Origin: a virus
Strand: one strand, 5' to 3'
Virus record (IMG/VR): IMGVR_UViG_3300021479_000032
Span: 1-44,537 of that record
Length of the DNA stretch: 44,537 nt
The stretch's first letter is position 1; each line of letters begins with the position of its first letter. Under the pieces are notes generated by a model, which was given only the letters and a program-made list of their open reading frames with translations, did not search any database and was not told where the DNA came from. The position numbers and the translations under genes are program-made. Positions 13,782 to 22,836 of the stretch are shown here, piece after piece.

Positions 13782-14749
13782 GCATAAAACGCATAATATA
13801 TTTCGATCATTGGCAAAGCGCAACAGAATACTACCGATTAATGCCACTGGACTATATCACAAACGAGTCGTTTACCATTACAAGGTCAACGGAACGGGAG
13901 ATACAGAGCCACCTGCTAAACCGATACGACGTAGTTATTATTTCCAGGCCCTCATCGGAAGCCCATTTGAACCTTATAAGGCTGGCTAAAGACTTGCATA
14001 TGAAGGTAATTGGCGATTATGATGATGATACCCTGCATGTGCCCGAAACCAACCCAATGTATGGCACTTATGAGAACGATAAGCGACACACATTGAAATG
14101 TTTAGCGTTATTGGATGAGATTTGGGTAGCTACAGAGGGTATAAAGCAGTCATTCCGATTATTCAATAAGAATATTCATGTGATACCAAATTCGCATAAT
14201 GACACGGTGTTCCCGGTGGAGCGCAAGATGCCATTCGGGGCAAAGAAGCGCATCATGTGGCGTGGCGGCGGAAGTCATATTGGAGATATTTATCAGCCCG
14301 GCACGGCAGAATGGATCGTGAAAACAATAAATAGCAATAAGAAGTGGGATTTTTACTGGCTTGGTCAGAAGTTTGAATGGATAGAGTACAGGGTTAAGCA
14401 GGGCAACTTCTTCCATAACCCAGGTGGCAGCACGGTACAGTTTTACAAAATGATACACGAAATGAACCCGCAGGTATTTTGGTATCCATTGACGGATAAT
14501 TTGTTCAACCGCAGCAAGAGTGCGTGTTCGTGGCTGGAGGCAACCTACTCGGGTGCGGCGTATTTCGGAAAGGTGGCGTTCCCGGAATTTCAAAAGCCGG
14601 GCATAAAACAATTGGCCGAACTGCCGTATATGCTTAAACACCCCTACGAATTGGAAAAAATGAACACTGAAAGTTGGGAATTTATTTCCGATGAATTACT
14701 TTTGAGTAAGATAAATTTATTAAGAGAACAAAGATTATTGGCTATATGA
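13778..14749 (+). CDS. GT-B fold glycosyltransferase (GT4-like)
   Basis: A 323-residue protein. It opens with a Rossmann-type strand (KRIIYFDHWQSATEYYR), continues with DVVIISRPSS, then VIGDYDDDTLHVPETNP, a motif often seen in phage and bacterial GT4-like enzymes, then EIWVATEGIKQSFR and HVIPNSHND. The C-terminal half contains WRGGGSHIGD and the family-typical acidic end (FNRSKSACSWLEATYSG). It would transfer a sugar from a nucleotide-sugar donor. Its stop overlaps the start of the GroES-like gene, linking the block to the virion operon. Confidence 0.78.
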   Translation: MSIKRIIYFDHWQSATEYYRLMPLDYITNESFTITRSTEREIQSHLLNRYDVVIISRPSSEAHLNLIRLAKDLHMKVIGDYDDDTLHVPETNPMYGTYENDKRHTLKCLALLDEIWVATEGIKQSFRLFNKNIHVIPNSHNDTVFPVERKMPFGAKKRIMWRGGGSHIGDIYQPGTAEWIVKTINSNKKWDFYWLGQKFEWIEYRVKQGNFFHNPGGSTVQFYKMIHEMNPQVFWYPLTDNLFNRSKSACSWLEATYSGAAYFGKVAFPEFQKPGIKQLAELPYMLKHPYELEKMNTESWEFISDELLLSKINLLREQRLLAI

Positions 14750-15684
14750 CACCATCCACCGGAAATATCCTTGTAAAATTCGACCATGACAGGTCATCAA
14801 CCCTTGTAAAACAAGACAACGGGCTATTTGTTCCCGAGCGTTACGTAATAGAGGAGGGCGACGAAGACGCAGATACCGCATGGGGTGTAACCACAGACCG
14901 TAAGATGATAAACCCACAGGTGATTGATATTCTTTCGGGAGAACATAAGAGCAAACGGGCATTTGTACATTATGGTGCTTTTGAGGTGTGTAAATGGGTT
15001 GATGAAGAATCGGCGGTAATACCCGAAAAAATGATACTATTCTTTGTTGACCCGATACAATGCGTTTCGGGGACATATTTAGGGGAAGAAGTATTTGGGG
15101 AACTGCCAAAAACGGCCAGCGGTATATATCTTACCCCGCAACTGGAAACAAAAGAGGGGGTGAAGGTGTGCATCACGCACGTGCCAGATAACGCACACCC
15201 AGTGGTACAGGTCGGTACGGTGGTTATAACGGTTGACGCGTTTCAATATGACCTGATATACGAAGGGAAGAAATATATTAAAGTAGACCAGCGCGAAATT
15301 GTGGGAGTTGAAACAAGCGATGGATATGTACCCGTTGGCAAAACTATTCTGGTCGAATACCTGCCGGATGCCGCATTGGCAGAACGGGTCGCCGAAAATG
15401 ATAAACGCCGGGCACAGCGCGATTATATTGATAAGCACTTTATTCATATATCGGAAGCCTACACCAAGGGGCTTGACCCGGCGTACCTTGATGTACCGGA
15501 GCCAAAAACAACGTATGCCAGGGTGCTGTCGGTTGGTGAGGATGTGCAGCAGGTGGAAACAGGAGATAAGGTGCTTGTTCAGCGTAATTACGGGTGTTTA
15601 TTGCCAAATAAGCAATGGATCATCAATGCAGATATAGCGTTGGCTGTAATTAAAGAGAATATTCTGATACCCGTTGGGGAGTAA
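14746..15684 (+). CDS. Protein with three tandem GroES-like folds
   Basis: A 312-residue protein. I read three co-chaperonin-like units: residues about 5-92 (GNILVKFDHD, GLFVPE, VIDILSG), 93-190 (KMILFFVDP, SGIYLTP, VVQVGTVVI, KYIKVDQREIVGV) and 196-303 (VGKTILVEYLPD, YARVLSVGEDV, VETGDKVLVQRNYG, WIINADIALAVI). Each follows the GroES order: entry strand, mobile loop, small acidic/Gly turn, VGD strand, final DI-x-AV. Known phage co-chaperonins (T4 gp31) are single units that form heptamers with GroEL and help fold the capsid protein. A covalent triple is unusual. Its place just before packaging and capsid genes fits capsid folding. The assignment rests on pattern, not on a search. Confidence 0.65.
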   Translation: MTPSTGNILVKFDHDRSSTLVKQDNGLFVPERYVIEEGDEDADTAWGVTTDRKMINPQVIDILSGEHKSKRAFVHYGAFEVCKWVDEESAVIPEKMILFFVDPIQCVSGTYLGEEVFGELPKTASGIYLTPQLETKEGVKVCITHVPDNAHPVVQVGTVVITVDAFQYDLIYEGKKYIKVDQREIVGVETSDGYVPVGKTILVEYLPDAALAERVAENDKRRAQRDYIDKHFIHISEAYTKGLDPAYLDVPEPKTTYARVLSVGEDVQQVETGDKVLVQRNYGCLLPNKQWIINADIALAVIKENILIPVGE

Positions 15685-15686
15685 CT

Positions 15687-16376
15687 ATGCGCCGCAAATT
15701 TGAAACATACCCAGAATTAATGGCAGAGTACAGGAGGCTCAAATGTGAACTCGGCGCGATAAAAAATAAAAACGAAAGGTTAAAAAAGAAATACGAAATA
15801 ATAGAACAAAAGGCGGAGTCATTTGACAACATTCATAACGAGTATGTTTTTATAGACAAAAAACCGGATTATTTTTTTTCTTTTTCCGGGCACGCGCTGT
15901 TCAGGCAGTTTTATCTTCGCAATGGACTGACTGCCGCCCAAGCTGAATTATTAATAATTATCAGCTATAAGGGGGTGTTTTTGAGAGGTGATTTTAGGTT
16001 TTATAATAGGGATTACTTTAAGCTATCTGTTATAAAATTAATAGAAACCCTAATTGAGCAGCGTTACGTTATGAATATCATGGTTCCGGGCAAAGCGCAC
16101 AAAAAAAGGAATGGGTATGTGCTGACGCAAAAAGGAAAAGACCTTGAGGCTGATTACGAACAGTACTATGATAAAAAAATGGATGAGTTAAGAAGTGGGC
16201 GCATCACACCCGCTAATTTTCAGGATGGGGCGTATTTCAGGAAGGTTTTTGTTAGCAGGTACGAAAGGCGCATAGAGCAGGGCGGCGGTATGCTTATAAG
16301 GGGCGGTATCATGACAGGATGGAAGGAGTCGCCACCGATTTGGAAGCATGCGGATGAAATGGATAAAGGAGAATAA
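15687..16376 (+). CDS. Coiled-coil plus winged-helix-like protein
   Basis: A 229-residue protein starting 2 bases after the GroES-like gene. Residues 10-50 form a charged coiled coil (ELGAIKNKNERLKKKYEIIEQ). Residues about 70-160 look like a MarR-type winged helix (LTAAQAELLIII, KLSVIKLIETLIEQRYV, then the wing KRNGYVLTQKGKDLEADYEQ). The C-terminal tail is basic and Gly-rich. It could be a late regulator or DNA-binding packaging factor; small terminase subunits often pair a DNA-binding domain with a coiled coil, and it lies two genes before the large terminase. Neither role is proven. Confidence 0.6.
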   Translation: MRRKFETYPELMAEYRRLKCELGAIKNKNERLKKKYEIIEQKAESFDNIHNEYVFIDKKPDYFFSFSGHALFRQFYLRNGLTAAQAELLIIISYKGVFLRGDFRFYNRDYFKLSVIKLIETLIEQRYVMNIMVPGKAHKKRNGYVLTQKGKDLEADYEQYYDKKMDELRSGRITPANFQDGAYFRKVFVSRYERRIEQGGGMLIRGGIMTGWKESPPIWKHADEMDKGE

Positions 16377-16379
16377 ATC

Positions 16380-16712
16380 ATGGAAAGACCAAATATTGAC
16401 GGCATAGACCCGGACATCCAATGCTATATTTACTACCTTGAATGTATTGTAAATGCACACCCAAAACTACAGCGGGAAATATCTAAAACATTAGATGTTA
16501 TTGCCGACGATTTGGCATTGCTGAACAGGGGAGAAAAGGACGGTTTTAAGATACTTACCGGGTTTAAGGACGATAAGTTGTTTGACCGTATTATGGTTGT
16601 GCTGAAAATGAAGAATGACTTAAAGGGCGCTGCATTATCACAAATCGAAACCGACACGCCAGTCAAAAGGAAAATAACCAAGATGCAGGACATTACGCTT
16701 AATGGCAAATAG
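16380..16712 (+). CDS. Small helical protein preceding the terminase
   Basis: A 110-residue, mainly alpha-helical protein with no Cys cluster or membrane span. Helical segments include QREISKTLDVIADDLALLN and LFDRIMVVLKMKNDLKGAAL, and the C-terminus is basic (PVKRKITKMQD). Phage small terminase subunits are short, helical and encoded just before the large subunit, so this or the preceding gene is a candidate. I cannot recognise a defined family. A promoter separates it from the terminase gene. Confidence 0.6.
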   Translation: MERPNIDGIDPDIQCYIYYLECIVNAHPKLQREISKTLDVIADDLALLNRGEKDGFKILTGFKDDKLFDRIMVVLKMKNDLKGAALSQIETDTPVKRKITKMQDITLNGK

Positions 16713-16762
16713 GAACCCGTAAACGCCTAAATCCCGTGCCTGATATATTATAAAAATAATAT

Positions 16763-16770
16763 TACATTTG
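16763..16770 (+). promoter_or_regulatory. TACATTTG promoter element, leaderless terminase transcript
   Basis: An exact TAnnTTTG match ends only 4 bases before ATG 16775. With the usual start site a few bases past the TTTG, the mRNA would begin at or next to the ATG, so the terminase message is probably leaderless. Confidence 0.5.
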
Positions 16771-16774
16771 TTAT

Positions 16775-18808
16775 ATGACCCGTGAGCTATGTAAACTTGC
16801 CATTGAACAATTTGAAAGGGTAAGAACCATTGGCGAGATACAGGTTTACCTTCCCGAACCACACAGGTGGAACACCATAGCCAACCACAACCTACCCGCT
16901 GAAAAGCAATTTTTTCCATATCCCGAAGTCCCAAAAGTAATTACCGAAGAATTTTTGCACCGTGAAGCCGAAAGGCTGAATGGGGGGTTTTGGTTTTTCA
17001 ATGGCGGCAGGCTGGAATACATTTCGGATACACATTATCTGCTACTTGCCTATTGGAAAGACAAGGGGAAGTCGATGTTGTTTATTGATGCACAGCGGGA
17101 TGTATTGCTACATTGGCAACAGGTAGAGAAGATGCCGAACATGGCAGGGGTAAACCTTGCTACTAACCGCCGGTTTGGTAAGACGACAGTTGGTAATTGT
17201 ATTCTTTATAAACGAACCACATCAGGACCGTTTAGACGCGGGGGTATGCAATCTAAAACAAACGAGGATGTAAAAACCATATTTAAAAAATTAATATCTT
17301 CATGGACGCAATTGCCCGACTTTTTAAAACCGGTAGATAGTGGTGAAAGCAGGCCGGCAACAATACTTGAATTTTCAGAACCAAGGAAGCGCGCATCAAA
17401 AGACACCGAAAAAATTTATGGCGAGGCACTTAACTCATCTATTGACCACCGATCGTCTGTTGAAGAAGCGTATGATGGTGAGGAGTTATACACAATGTAC
17501 GACGACGAAAACGGTAAAACCAAAGAGGTTAATACAGACACGAGATATTATATTTATCGCTTTTGCCTGCAAAAAGGCGCAAGTATAACAGGAAAAACTT
17601 TCCGCACCACCACCGTTGAAGACATGGAGAAAAAAGGCGGTGCTAACTTCAAGAAAACATGGGATGCCAGTAGAATATCAACTACCAATCCAAAAACCGG
17701 GCGGACCGAAAGTTATCTCACCAATCTTTTTATACCTGCTGATTATGGCTATTTAGGCGCTCATCCCGTAACGGGGGTAGAGTTTGTTGACAAACATGGT
17801 TATTCAAACCGGGAAGCCGCACGGGAATTCATATTGTCGCTATGGGAAAATTTAGAGGGTGACGACTTAAGCAAGGCGCAACAAAAGGATCCATTGTCCG
17901 AAAAGCACATGTGGCAGGCAAAAAACTTCGGCGGATGCTTCCGGAACGACCTGTTGCAAATACAGCTTGACTATCTTGAACGCACCAATAGCCGTGAAGA
18001 TGATAATGCCCCGCCAAACCTTGTGACCCGTGTGACATTTTACCGGGACGAATCCGGTGTGAAATTCCGGCATGATAAAGACGGTGATTGTCAAATGGTG
18101 TGGGATTTCAATAACCCGCCAGCGGAAAGCAATAAAAACGGCATAGGGCGGGGGGGGTTAAGGGCTCCAGGGAATACAGATGGGTTTGCTATTGGCGTTG
18201 ACCCTATTGGCGCTACCACAACAACGGGTAGTGAAAACTCACAGGCTGTTGCCTATGTGTATCGAAAGGGCGACTTGAATGACCCTGAAAATAGCGGGTT
18301 GGTTGTGTTAAGATATGCACCGGTGCGTAAATCAATAAAGCGCAAAAGAGATTTTCACATGTACATCATGATGCTTTGTGAGTATTATGGGTGTAAGGCA
18401 AACTACGAAAGCGATATTGACGATTACTACGAAACTTTTGAGCAGGAGGGATTTGTCAACTACGTGATGATGCGACCAAAAAACACGATCGACCCCAACC
18501 GGAAGCGAGCGGTTTATAAATACGGAACACCGTCAAAAGACCCGTATGCGCTTCACCGGCAACATGATATTGCCTATGATTATATCGTTATCCTGTATCA
18601 CAAAATATATTTTGTGGAGTTGGTTAGAAAGTTGATAAACTTCGACCCAGATAACCGGACGGAATTTGACGATTGTATAGCGTTCTTTATGGCGCTAATC
18701 GGGGGGACAGACAGAAAACAGGAAATAAAGCCAAAAACATCCGCTTTAGCCATCCTGCCCGTATTCAATAAAACCGGCGTGAGTTTGGCATTTAAAAATA
18801 CAGGGTAA
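16775..18808 (+). CDS. terL: Terminase large subunit
   Basis: A 677-residue packaging motor. The ATPase has a degenerate Walker A (ATNRRFGKTT, 129-138) and an acidic Walker B candidate in SSVEEAYDGEE (about 227-237). The nuclease half has the expected spaced acidic residues: FAIGVDPIG (Asp476), YESDIDD (about 544-550) and FDDCIAFFMAL (Asp632/633). It would cut concatemeric or circular phage DNA and pump it into the prohead through the portal. It is long for the family, like terminases of crAss-like phages. A promoter lies immediately upstream. The portal follows after 41 bases. Assignment is strong from motifs and from the order terminase-portal-scaffold-capsid. Confidence 0.88.
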   Translation: MTRELCKLAIEQFERVRTIGEIQVYLPEPHRWNTIANHNLPAEKQFFPYPEVPKVITEEFLHREAERLNGGFWFFNGGRLEYISDTHYLLLAYWKDKGKSMLFIDAQRDVLLHWQQVEKMPNMAGVNLATNRRFGKTTVGNCILYKRTTSGPFRRGGMQSKTNEDVKTIFKKLISSWTQLPDFLKPVDSGESRPATILEFSEPRKRASKDTEKIYGEALNSSIDHRSSVEEAYDGEELYTMYDDENGKTKEVNTDTRYYIYRFCLQKGASITGKTFRTTTVEDMEKKGGANFKKTWDASRISTTNPKTGRTESYLTNLFIPADYGYLGAHPVTGVEFVDKHGYSNREAAREFILSLWENLEGDDLSKAQQKDPLSEKHMWQAKNFGGCFRNDLLQIQLDYLERTNSREDDNAPPNLVTRVTFYRDESGVKFRHDKDGDCQMVWDFNNPPAESNKNGIGRGGLRAPGNTDGFAIGVDPIGATTTTGSENSQAVAYVYRKGDLNDPENSGLVVLRYAPVRKSIKRKRDFHMYIMMLCEYYGCKANYESDIDDYYETFEQEGFVNYVMMRPKNTIDPNRKRAVYKYGTPSKDPYALHRQHDIAYDYIVILYHKIYFVELVRKLINFDPDNRTEFDDCIAFFMALIGGTDRKQEIKPKTSALAILPVFNKTGVSLAFKNTG

Positions 18809-18825
18809 AAAACAAATAAATAATT

Positions 18826-18833
18826 TATATTTG
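18826..18833 (+). promoter_or_regulatory. TATATTTG promoter element before the portal gene
   Basis: An exact TAnnTTTG match within the 41-base gap between terminase and portal, 16 bases before ATG 18850. It would give the portal and following genes a separate late promoter. Confidence 0.45.
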
Positions 18834-18849
18834 GAAAACAATTTCATAT

Positions 18850-21300
18850 ATGTATCCCGACACCCCGCTTACCGAAAACCCATTATCACCCGATATTGAC
18901 AAAAATAGCTATGGTTTTGGACTAAAGGTATTGCGCCAGTGTTACGCACGGTGGAAAAGCGGGTATGGTGCTGAAACATACAGCGCCAGGTTGTTGCGGT
19001 ATGAAAAAAGCAGGCTGTACGCTATGGGTCAGCAACCCGAAGAACAATATAAGGATTTGATAAAGATTGACGGCGCTCCGGTTGTATTGAATATAGACTA
19101 TTCTCCGCTTGCTATTGCCACGCCGCTGCTGAATGCAAAAATGGACAGGTATTTGGAGCGCATTGAAAAAATAAAATGCCGTGCGTCGGGTCAACTGGCA
19201 TCCGATAAAAAGAAAAAAGAAAAGGACGAGGCGAAGTTTAAAATGAATTACCGACCGGCACTACAAAAACTACAAGAAGAATCCGGGCTTCACCTTGAAG
19301 AATTTTCAGACCACGACCCAAAGTCGCAACGCGAACTCGACGTAAAATTCAAGACAAAGACACTTCGGGAAGAGGCAATTATGCAGCGCATTCAAAATGC
19401 CATTTTTGAACAGAACGATTGGGATGATGTGATAAAAAAACGCCTGATATGGGATACTTTTTGTTGTGGGTATCCCGTTTGCCTGACAGAATTAAATGGT
19501 AATGGATGGATAAAAACACCCGTAGTTAAGCCGGAGGCGTTTATCACCTCTTATAGCGAACTGGACAATTTTGAAGATTGGCAATGGCAGGGGCAATCGC
19601 GAAATATCGCCATTTCAGAGGTACGATTACGTACGAGTGGGCGCAAAAAGCCCGATGGCTCGCCGGTTGTAACAGAAGAACAGTTATGGAACATATCTCA
19701 AAACTTCATAGGCAGCTACGGAAACCCGACCGATTTGACCTGTGACTGGAATTTTGATTTCAATACCTCACTTGCCCGGCCATACGATGCGGTAAGTGTA
19801 CCCATAGTCGACCTGTACTACAAAACGCTTTATAACCTAACATATAGGAAAGAAAAGGTTGGCTTTGGACGCGATAAGCTATACGAGGACAGGCTCGAAG
19901 CGCTTCCGCCGGAAAGACGGGAAGAATCGAAGCCATATTATGTTGCCTATCATGGTGTAGGTATTGTCGAGGGCGATGTTAATATTCTTTTGGAGTGGGG
20001 ATTGGCAAAAAACATGCTGAAAGAAAACAGTAATTTGGTTGAAGTTCGCAGCCCATACAGCATACACATGCACAATAACCACCATTGCAAGAATAAATCA
20101 TTAGTAGAAACCATGATACCAATGATTGATATGTTGCAAAACATTTGGTGCAAGTCGCAGGCCATACTTGCCATGATGGCGCCGGACGGGTTTTCTATTG
20201 ACACGTTGGGTATAGCTAACATTGACATGGGTCAAGGACTGGGGGTGTTGTCGCCTATGCAGTTATTGGGTATCTACTTGCAAACAGGTAACCAATATTA
20301 TCAGGGCAGGGATATAGAGGGCGACGACAGGCCGCAAGAGCCGCCTATAAAACCAAATACACACCCAGCCAGCCAAAAGTTAAAAGAACTGGAAGAACAA
20401 TTTTGGAGTACTTATAAAAAACTGCAAATCATTACCGGGGATAATAACCTTGCAAGCGGGAACATCACCAATCAGGCAACCGCCAATTCAACCCTTAACG
20501 ACGCAAGGGAGATAGCCGCAGAGCCGTCAAACTATGTTTACAAGTCTGTTTTGAATGTTAAAAAAAGCGTTGCCAAGAATGTTGAATTATTGATATTGGA
20601 TAAGATTTTTCTAAATGGCGACAAGGAAGATGATTACATCATAGAGTTTGGTAAGGACGATATTGAGTATATGCGCGGTATGGGTGAAGGTATAACAAGT
20701 ATTGTTTTTGATACCAAGATCGAGGTAGTGATGGATAAAACCGATAAGGAGAAGTGGGACAGGCGTATCGAGATAGCTTTGGAACAGGGACAAATCGGAT
20801 TAGAAGCGGTAGCCGAATTAGAATTGATAGACGAACCCACCTACCGCTCGTTCATGCTGGCGCAATATGCCAAACAAAAAGCAGCGGACGACCAGGCAAG
20901 GGCAGAGAAAAATACGCAAATGAACACCGAGCAGGCGAAGGCCGCCGCCGAAAGCAAGGCGAAAGGAGATATAGCATTGGAGCAGCAGTCGCATGCTAAT
21001 AAGCTCGACCAGATGTCGCAGGAGCAGCAAAATACGGTTGTAAAGCAGAATATGGAGTGGGCTGGTGTACTTAAGGAAAAAATGGTAACTGCTATTTTGG
21101 ATAAACCCGGCGCATCTATTGCTGATGTGCCACAATTTATTTGGGAAGGACTGGGCATTACCGACGAAGCGCAGAAGCAATATATATTACAGGCAATGCA
21201 ACAGCAGGCGCAAAGGATACAAGCGGCGCAGCAAGCACAACAAGGAGCGCCGCCTGACGGGCAACCGCCACAAGGGCAACAACAATCACAGGCGGCTTAG
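18850..21300 (+). CDS. Portal protein
   Basis: An 816-residue protein, large for a portal but similar in size to crAss-like ones. The N-terminus has the RLLRYEKSRLYAMG helix and a long charged clip-like region; the middle contains long helices around PMIDMLQNIWCKSQAI and a flexible NLASGNITNQATANSTLND segment. The last 180 residues are coiled-coil and Gln/Ala-rich (barrel), ending in a PPDGQPPQGQQQSQ tail. It would form the dodecameric ring through which DNA enters and leaves. Evidence is position directly after the terminase, size and composition; there is no catalytic motif to check. Confidence 0.8.
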   Translation: MYPDTPLTENPLSPDIDKNSYGFGLKVLRQCYARWKSGYGAETYSARLLRYEKSRLYAMGQQPEEQYKDLIKIDGAPVVLNIDYSPLAIATPLLNAKMDRYLERIEKIKCRASGQLASDKKKKEKDEAKFKMNYRPALQKLQEESGLHLEEFSDHDPKSQRELDVKFKTKTLREEAIMQRIQNAIFEQNDWDDVIKKRLIWDTFCCGYPVCLTELNGNGWIKTPVVKPEAFITSYSELDNFEDWQWQGQSRNIAISEVRLRTSGRKKPDGSPVVTEEQLWNISQNFIGSYGNPTDLTCDWNFDFNTSLARPYDAVSVPIVDLYYKTLYNLTYRKEKVGFGRDKLYEDRLEALPPERREESKPYYVAYHGVGIVEGDVNILLEWGLAKNMLKENSNLVEVRSPYSIHMHNNHHCKNKSLVETMIPMIDMLQNIWCKSQAILAMMAPDGFSIDTLGIANIDMGQGLGVLSPMQLLGIYLQTGNQYYQGRDIEGDDRPQEPPIKPNTHPASQKLKELEEQFWSTYKKLQIITGDNNLASGNITNQATANSTLNDAREIAAEPSNYVYKSVLNVKKSVAKNVELLILDKIFLNGDKEDDYIIEFGKDDIEYMRGMGEGITSIVFDTKIEVVMDKTDKEKWDRRIEIALEQGQIGLEAVAELELIDEPTYRSFMLAQYAKQKAADDQARAEKNTQMNTEQAKAAAESKAKGDIALEQQSHANKLDQMSQEQQNTVVKQNMEWAGVLKEKMVTAILDKPGASIADVPQFIWEGLGITDEAQKQYILQAMQQQAQRIQAAQQAQQGAPPDGQPPQGQQQSQAA

Positions 21301-21464
21301 CGGTGCATAACTTGCGTGAAGATAAAAAACCAACCGAATATTGCTAAAATTATAGCAAAGCCACGGAAGCCCCAATAGTAAGGAGCGGTGTTTGGATAAC
21401 TAAAGGCAGCAAGGGTGAATACAATTGTCGAAACAACTATCCAAATATCTACTAAATTGTTCAT
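21297..21464 (-). CDS. Small two-helix membrane protein on the opposite strand
   Basis: A 55-residue frame on the minus strand, ending tail-to-tail with the portal stop. Two hydrophobic helices are evident (IWIVVSTIVFTLAAF, then GFAIILAIFGWFFIF) joined by a short YPNTAPYYW loop, and the ends are MNN and QVMHR. The codon pattern is sensible and it fills a gap otherwise empty of genes. Size and topology would suit a small holin, a superinfection-exclusion protein or another moron. A weak TAAGTTTTG upstream is its best promoter candidate. No family recognised. Confidence 0.55.
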   Translation of the reverse strand: MNNLVDIWIVVSTIVFTLAAFSYPNTAPYYWGFRGFAIILAIFGWFFIFTQVMHR

Positions 21465-21520
21465 AAATGATATAACTAAAAGTGATGTTTTTTTGTTTTA
21501 CTCATAATGAATAGTAATAA

Positions 21521-21528
21521 TAAATTTG
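21521..21528 (+). promoter_or_regulatory. TAAATTTG promoter element before scaffold and capsid genes
   Basis: An exact TAnnTTTG match, with TTTTG 25 bases upstream (a longer spacer than ideal), 41 bases before ATG 21570. It would drive the scaffold and major capsid genes. Confidence 0.45.
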
Positions 21529-21569
21529 CAAATTCAAAACTTATAATATAATTTTATAAAAAATACTTA

Positions 21570-22811
21570 ATGGAATCGGAAGAAATAGATTTTGACAGCC
21601 CCGAATTTGCACAAGCAGTAGCAACCGCAAAGCCGGTTGAGCCAATGGCAGAAATTAAGTTTGACGAGATTGTTAATGTGGAAACACAGGATGACGAAGC
21701 GGAAACTACCACAACCGAAGCCACTGAGACCGCCGCGGTAACCGAATCAACAGCGACAACTGAAACTACTAAACACGCCGTTACCGCCGAACCCAACTAC
21801 GCCGAATACCTATCCACCAAATCGGGCGGACTGTTCAAAAGTGAAGAAGATTTTATCGCTGCGCTTGAAAAGGTCAAAAACTACGATAGTGTTGAACTAA
21901 GGGCAAAGGAACTCGAAACAAAGATACCGAAGTTCAAAGATGACGAGGCGAAGGCATGGTTTGACCTTGTGCAATCCGAAGATGGCACAAAAGCGTTAAA
22001 GGAATATATATCCGAAAAGGAAAAGGATTACAAAACGATGTCCGACGTGGATATTATGAAAAATGCTCTAAAGGCGGAAAACCCCGCCTGGGATAATAAG
22101 CGTATCGAACTCGAATTGCGTCATAAATACGGCACGAACCTTACAAAGATTGATACAGCCAACCTTGACCCGGAAGACGACAAGGAAGAACTAAAAGAGG
22201 CTAACGCCCATAATAACGAGGTTGAAAAAAACCTTGAGCTATTGCAGATGCACGCTTTCGATAAGCGCGTATCGTTACTCAACAAACAAAGCAAACTAAC
22301 ATTACCAGAAATACAAAAAGCAGAAACGGACACAAAAGAAACACAGGAAACCCCTGAACAAGCCGCAGAACGCATTGCCAAATGGCAGGAAAAGGTTGAG
22401 GACACCGTACCGAAGCTTTCAAATTTCAAGATAGACATAGACGACAAAGGAGTGGAGTATGTCTGGACTGACGACGAGAAAGCCGCATTGGTATCGGAAA
22501 TGAAAAACTTCAACATTTTCAAATGGATGCAATCAGAAGGCTGGACAAATGCCGATAATAGTTGGAACCCGGATAAAATCGCCGAAGGTGTGCGGTTTCT
22601 TCGTGATAAGAACAAAGTTATCGCATCAGTAGCCTCACAGGTTAAAACCGAAGCCATAAGAGCGACAATGGCAAAAATTAAGGGAATTGACCCGAACTAC
22701 CGTGAACCTGGCCCGGCAAAGGTGTATAACAGCCTTGAAGAAGCGGCGCAGGCGAAACTAAAAGAGTTAAGGGCTAAGGAGAACAATGTGGAACGTGAGG
22801 AAGCAGATTAA
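21570..22811 (+). CDS. Scaffolding-like acidic head protein
   Basis: A 413-residue acidic protein directly upstream of the capsid gene. Residues 40-75 are a Thr/Glu/Ala-rich low-complexity stretch, followed by charged coiled-coil segments (ELKEANAHNNEVEKNLELLQ, PEQAAERIAKWQEKVED) and a basic helical C-terminus (EEAAQAKLKELRAKENNVE). Phage scaffolds are typically acidic, helical, encoded just before the capsid protein and end in a basic capsid-binding helix, all of which fit. No protease motif is seen. It is probably internal to the prohead and lost on packaging. Confidence 0.75.
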   Translation: MESEEIDFDSPEFAQAVATAKPVEPMAEIKFDEIVNVETQDDEAETTTTEATETAAVTESTATTETTKHAVTAEPNYAEYLSTKSGGLFKSEEDFIAALEKVKNYDSVELRAKELETKIPKFKDDEAKAWFDLVQSEDGTKALKEYISEKEKDYKTMSDVDIMKNALKAENPAWDNKRIELELRHKYGTNLTKIDTANLDPEDDKEELKEANAHNNEVEKNLELLQMHAFDKRVSLLNKQSKLTLPEIQKAETDTKETQETPEQAAERIAKWQEKVEDTVPKLSNFKIDIDDKGVEYVWTDDEKAALVSEMKNFNIFKWMQSEGWTNADNSWNPDKIAEGVRFLRDKNKVIASVASQVKTEAIRATMAKIKGIDPNYREPGPAKVYNSLEEAAQAKLKELRAKENNVEREEAD

Positions 22812-22836
22812 ACCACTTATTTAAAAAATTAAAGTC

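Noticed and set aside
14159-14641. 160-residue leftward frame
   Set aside because: Antisense of the GT-B glycosyltransferase, which has clear family motifs and coupling to its neighbours.
22121-22657. 178-residue leftward frame with Ser-rich composition
   Set aside because: Antisense shadow of the Glu/Lys-rich scaffold gene; such genes give long Ser/Leu/Phe frames on the other strand.
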